A stretch of DNA of 64,000 nucleotides, taken from Elmis aenea (lineage: Eukaryota; Arthropoda; Insecta; Coleoptera; Elmidae). The translations under genes and the position numbers were made by a program. The stretch spans positions 2,046,001-2,110,000 of the forward strand of contig OX393579.1 of assembly GCA_947652605.1 (NCBI GenBank), in the 5' to 3' direction. The stretch's first letter is position 1. Each line of letters begins with the position of its first letter. The notes beneath the pieces were generated by a model. It was not told the DNA's origin. It did no database searches and saw nothing but the letters and a program-made list of their open reading frames with translations. This document shows positions 61,861 to 64,000 of the stretch, one piece after another.

Positions 61861-64000
61861 TAAAAAAAACACTGCACAATTTTTTAAACGACACCTTGAA
61901 ACCACAAAGAAGCACTGCACATATTTTAATAGCAAAAATAATTTTCCACATGCAGATCCTCTTGCGCAAACTAATTGTTGGTTAATGCCCCACGTGAAGA
62001 CAGCTTTGTTCCAGGAAAACAGGTGTCGGTGGGACGGAGCCAAATTCATCTGCTTGAAATCTGTAAATGGACAAAACACCATTAATTAATTAATTATGGC
62101 CGCGCCTTAGGATCCTTTAAAACTTACTTTTTTTTTAATAGAGAGTTTCATTATTATACGATGTATCCACAAAAAAAGAGAGAACTCCTTGCAAGCACAA
62201 AAAACACTGCACAATTTTTTAATCAGCACCTTGGAAGCACAAAGCTCAGATAAATAAAACAAAAGGTTACCCGATGCTGTGTATAAACCTTGTTTAAATA
62301 ACTTTAATTTGAACTTTACCCGTTCGAAAGTCAATGTGTCTCAGCCCCGACTGACCTTTCCCTTCCTTGGTACTCACATGCACAAAGACCAACATCCGCA
62401 CGTGACTGAGACCCATGGACTGTTTGTGCAAATAAGCACACTCCAACTTCCTTTGATTCGGTCTACCGATTACTCAGCTGCACGAATGCTAAGAAACTGG
62501 AGTGTTCCGTTTAATTTGCAACCCGAATTACATTCCAAATGCTTATAGTTAAATCGGCTGCTATGCTATGCAATTAGCACGACTTAGCCATAAGACATTT
62601 GGTCTGTTCACTTAAAGCAAATTGTTTCGAAACTTAAAGCGTTAAAGAGAGCTTTTTTCCAACTTTTCATGTTTAAAAGCAGCACTTGAAATTTCTTTTG
62701 TTCCAGAAAAACAGCAGGTGTCGGTGGGTCGGAGCCAAATTCATCTGATTGAAATCTGTAAATGGACAAAACACCATTAATTAATTATGGCCGCGCCTTA
62801 GGATCCTTTAAAACTTACTTTTTTTTTAATAGAGAGTTTCATTATTATACGATGTATCCACAAATAAAGAGAGAACTCCTTGCAAGCACAAAAAACACTG
62901 CACAATTTTTTAATCGACCCCTTGGATACACAAAAAACACTGCACAATTTTTTAATAGACACCTTAAAAGCACTGCACATATTTTAATAGCAAAAATTAT
63001 TTTTGACATGCAGATCCTCTTGCGCCAAACTAATTGTTGGTTGATGCCCCACGTGAAAACAGCTTTGTTCCAGGAAAACAGCAGGTGTCGGTGGGTCGGA
63101 GCCAAATTCATTTGCTTGATATCTGTAAATGGACAAAACACCATTAATTAATTATGGCCGCGCCTTAGGATCCTTTAAAACTTACTTTTTTTTTAATAGA
63201 GACTTTCATTATTATACGATGTATCCACAAAAAAAAGAGAGAACTCCTTGCAAGCACAAAAAACACTGCACAATTTTTTAATCAGCACCTTGGAAGCACA
63301 AAGCTTAGATAAATAAAACAAAAGGTTACCCGATGCTGTGTATAAACCTTGTTTAAATAACTTTAATTTGAACTTTACCCGTTCGAAAGCCATGTGTCTC
63401 AGCCCCAACTGACCTTTTCTGTCCTTGGTACTCACATGCACAAAGACCAACATCCGCACGTGACTGAGACCCATGGACTTTGTGCAAATAAGCACACTCC
63501 AACTTCCTTTGATTCGGTCTACCGATTACTCAGCTGCACGAATGCTAAGAAACTGGAGTGTTCCGTTTAATTTGCAACCCGAATTACATTCTAAATGCTT
63601 ATAGTTAAATCGGCTGCTATGCTATGCAATTAGCACGACTTAGCCATAAGACATTTGGTCTGTTCACTTAAAGCAAATTGTTTCGAAACTTAAAGCGTTA
63701 AAGAGTGCTTTTTTCCAACTTTTCATGTTTAAAAGCAGCACTTGAAATTTCTTTTGTTCCAGGAAAACAGCAGGTGTCGGTGGGTCGGAGCCAAAATCAT
63801 CTGCTTGAAATCTGTAAATGGACAAAACACCATTAATTAATTATGGCCGTGCCTTAGGATCCTATAAAACTTACTTTTTTTTTAATAGAGAGTTTCATTA
63901 TTATACGATGTATCCACAACAAAAGAGAGAACTTCTTGCAAGCACAAAAAACACTGCACAATTTTTTAATCAGCACCTTGGAAGCACAAAGCTCAGATAA

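Larger units (their letters stand above)
58185..64000 (+). repeat. satellite family B, block B4 (runs off the window)
   Basis: GGATCC leaders at about 58,854, 59,180, 59,513, 60,016, 60,394, 61,084, 61,500, 62,110, 62,801, 63,168 and 63,857. Long modules start near 58,279, 60,508, 62,224, 63,282 and, cut by the window end, 63,971. It is a mosaic: 60,0xx-61,04x parallels 32,0xx-33,05x, and 62,1xx-62,78x parallels 34,2xx-34,86x. It begins at an abrupt join with A at 58,184. Confidence 0.92.

Overview
The window is AT-rich eukaryotic DNA, almost certainly from an insect. The genes are spliced, with GT-AG introns of about 50 bp to 1.1 kb. Their products resemble animal housekeeping proteins, and small insect-style DNA transposons lie between and inside them. 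The exact order cannot be read from the sequence; a beetle is a guess only.

Left part (1-23,580): single-copy DNA. About 9 kb of AT-rich intergenic sequence holds one MITE with TA target duplications (5,624-6,249). Five genes follow: CHMP3/Vps24 (ESCRT-III; plus strand, 4 exons), a MANBAL/UPF0239 small membrane protein (minus, 2 exons), DNAJC16/ERdj8 (plus, 11 exons), MICOS10/Mic10 (minus, 2 exons) and a single-exon secreted leucine-rich-repeat protein (plus). All exon joins given were worked out by hand from splice sites, phase and protein similarity. Genes alternate in strand: CHMP3 and MANBAL converge, MANBAL and DNAJC16 diverge (with a hAT MITE between them that keeps a perfect 8-bp target duplication), DNAJC16 and MICOS10 converge, MICOS10 and the LRR gene diverge. 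They act in unrelated processes (membrane scission, unknown, ER/autophagy, mitochondrial cristae, extracellular), so the cluster is not a pathway. DNAJC16 carries two intron oddities: a tandem duplication that copies the start of an exon, and a roughly 400-bp-arm inverted repeat.

Right part (23,581-64,000): one continuous satellite field of more than 40 kb that runs off the right edge. It has two interleaved head-to-tail families. Family A is a very regular 275/276-bp monomer, about 97 full copies, with 83 in one run from 35,264 to 58,085. Family B is a modular repeat in which a GGATCC-containing leader recurs every 326-503 bp (short form) or about 690 bp (long form). A and B share a core of about 130 bp and differ in their arms. 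The core contains a 42-bp minisatellite present one to five times per B unit. A/B junctions recur with the same diagnostic variants, so whole A+B blocks were copied. A hAT MITE (33,050-33,324) sits in one B unit, and a near-identical B unit 28 kb away preserves the empty site.

The many short open frames in the satellite are treated as non-coding. I see no CRISPR, operon, rRNA or tRNA features and no new gene system. The most novel content is the composite satellite and its internal evolutionary record.
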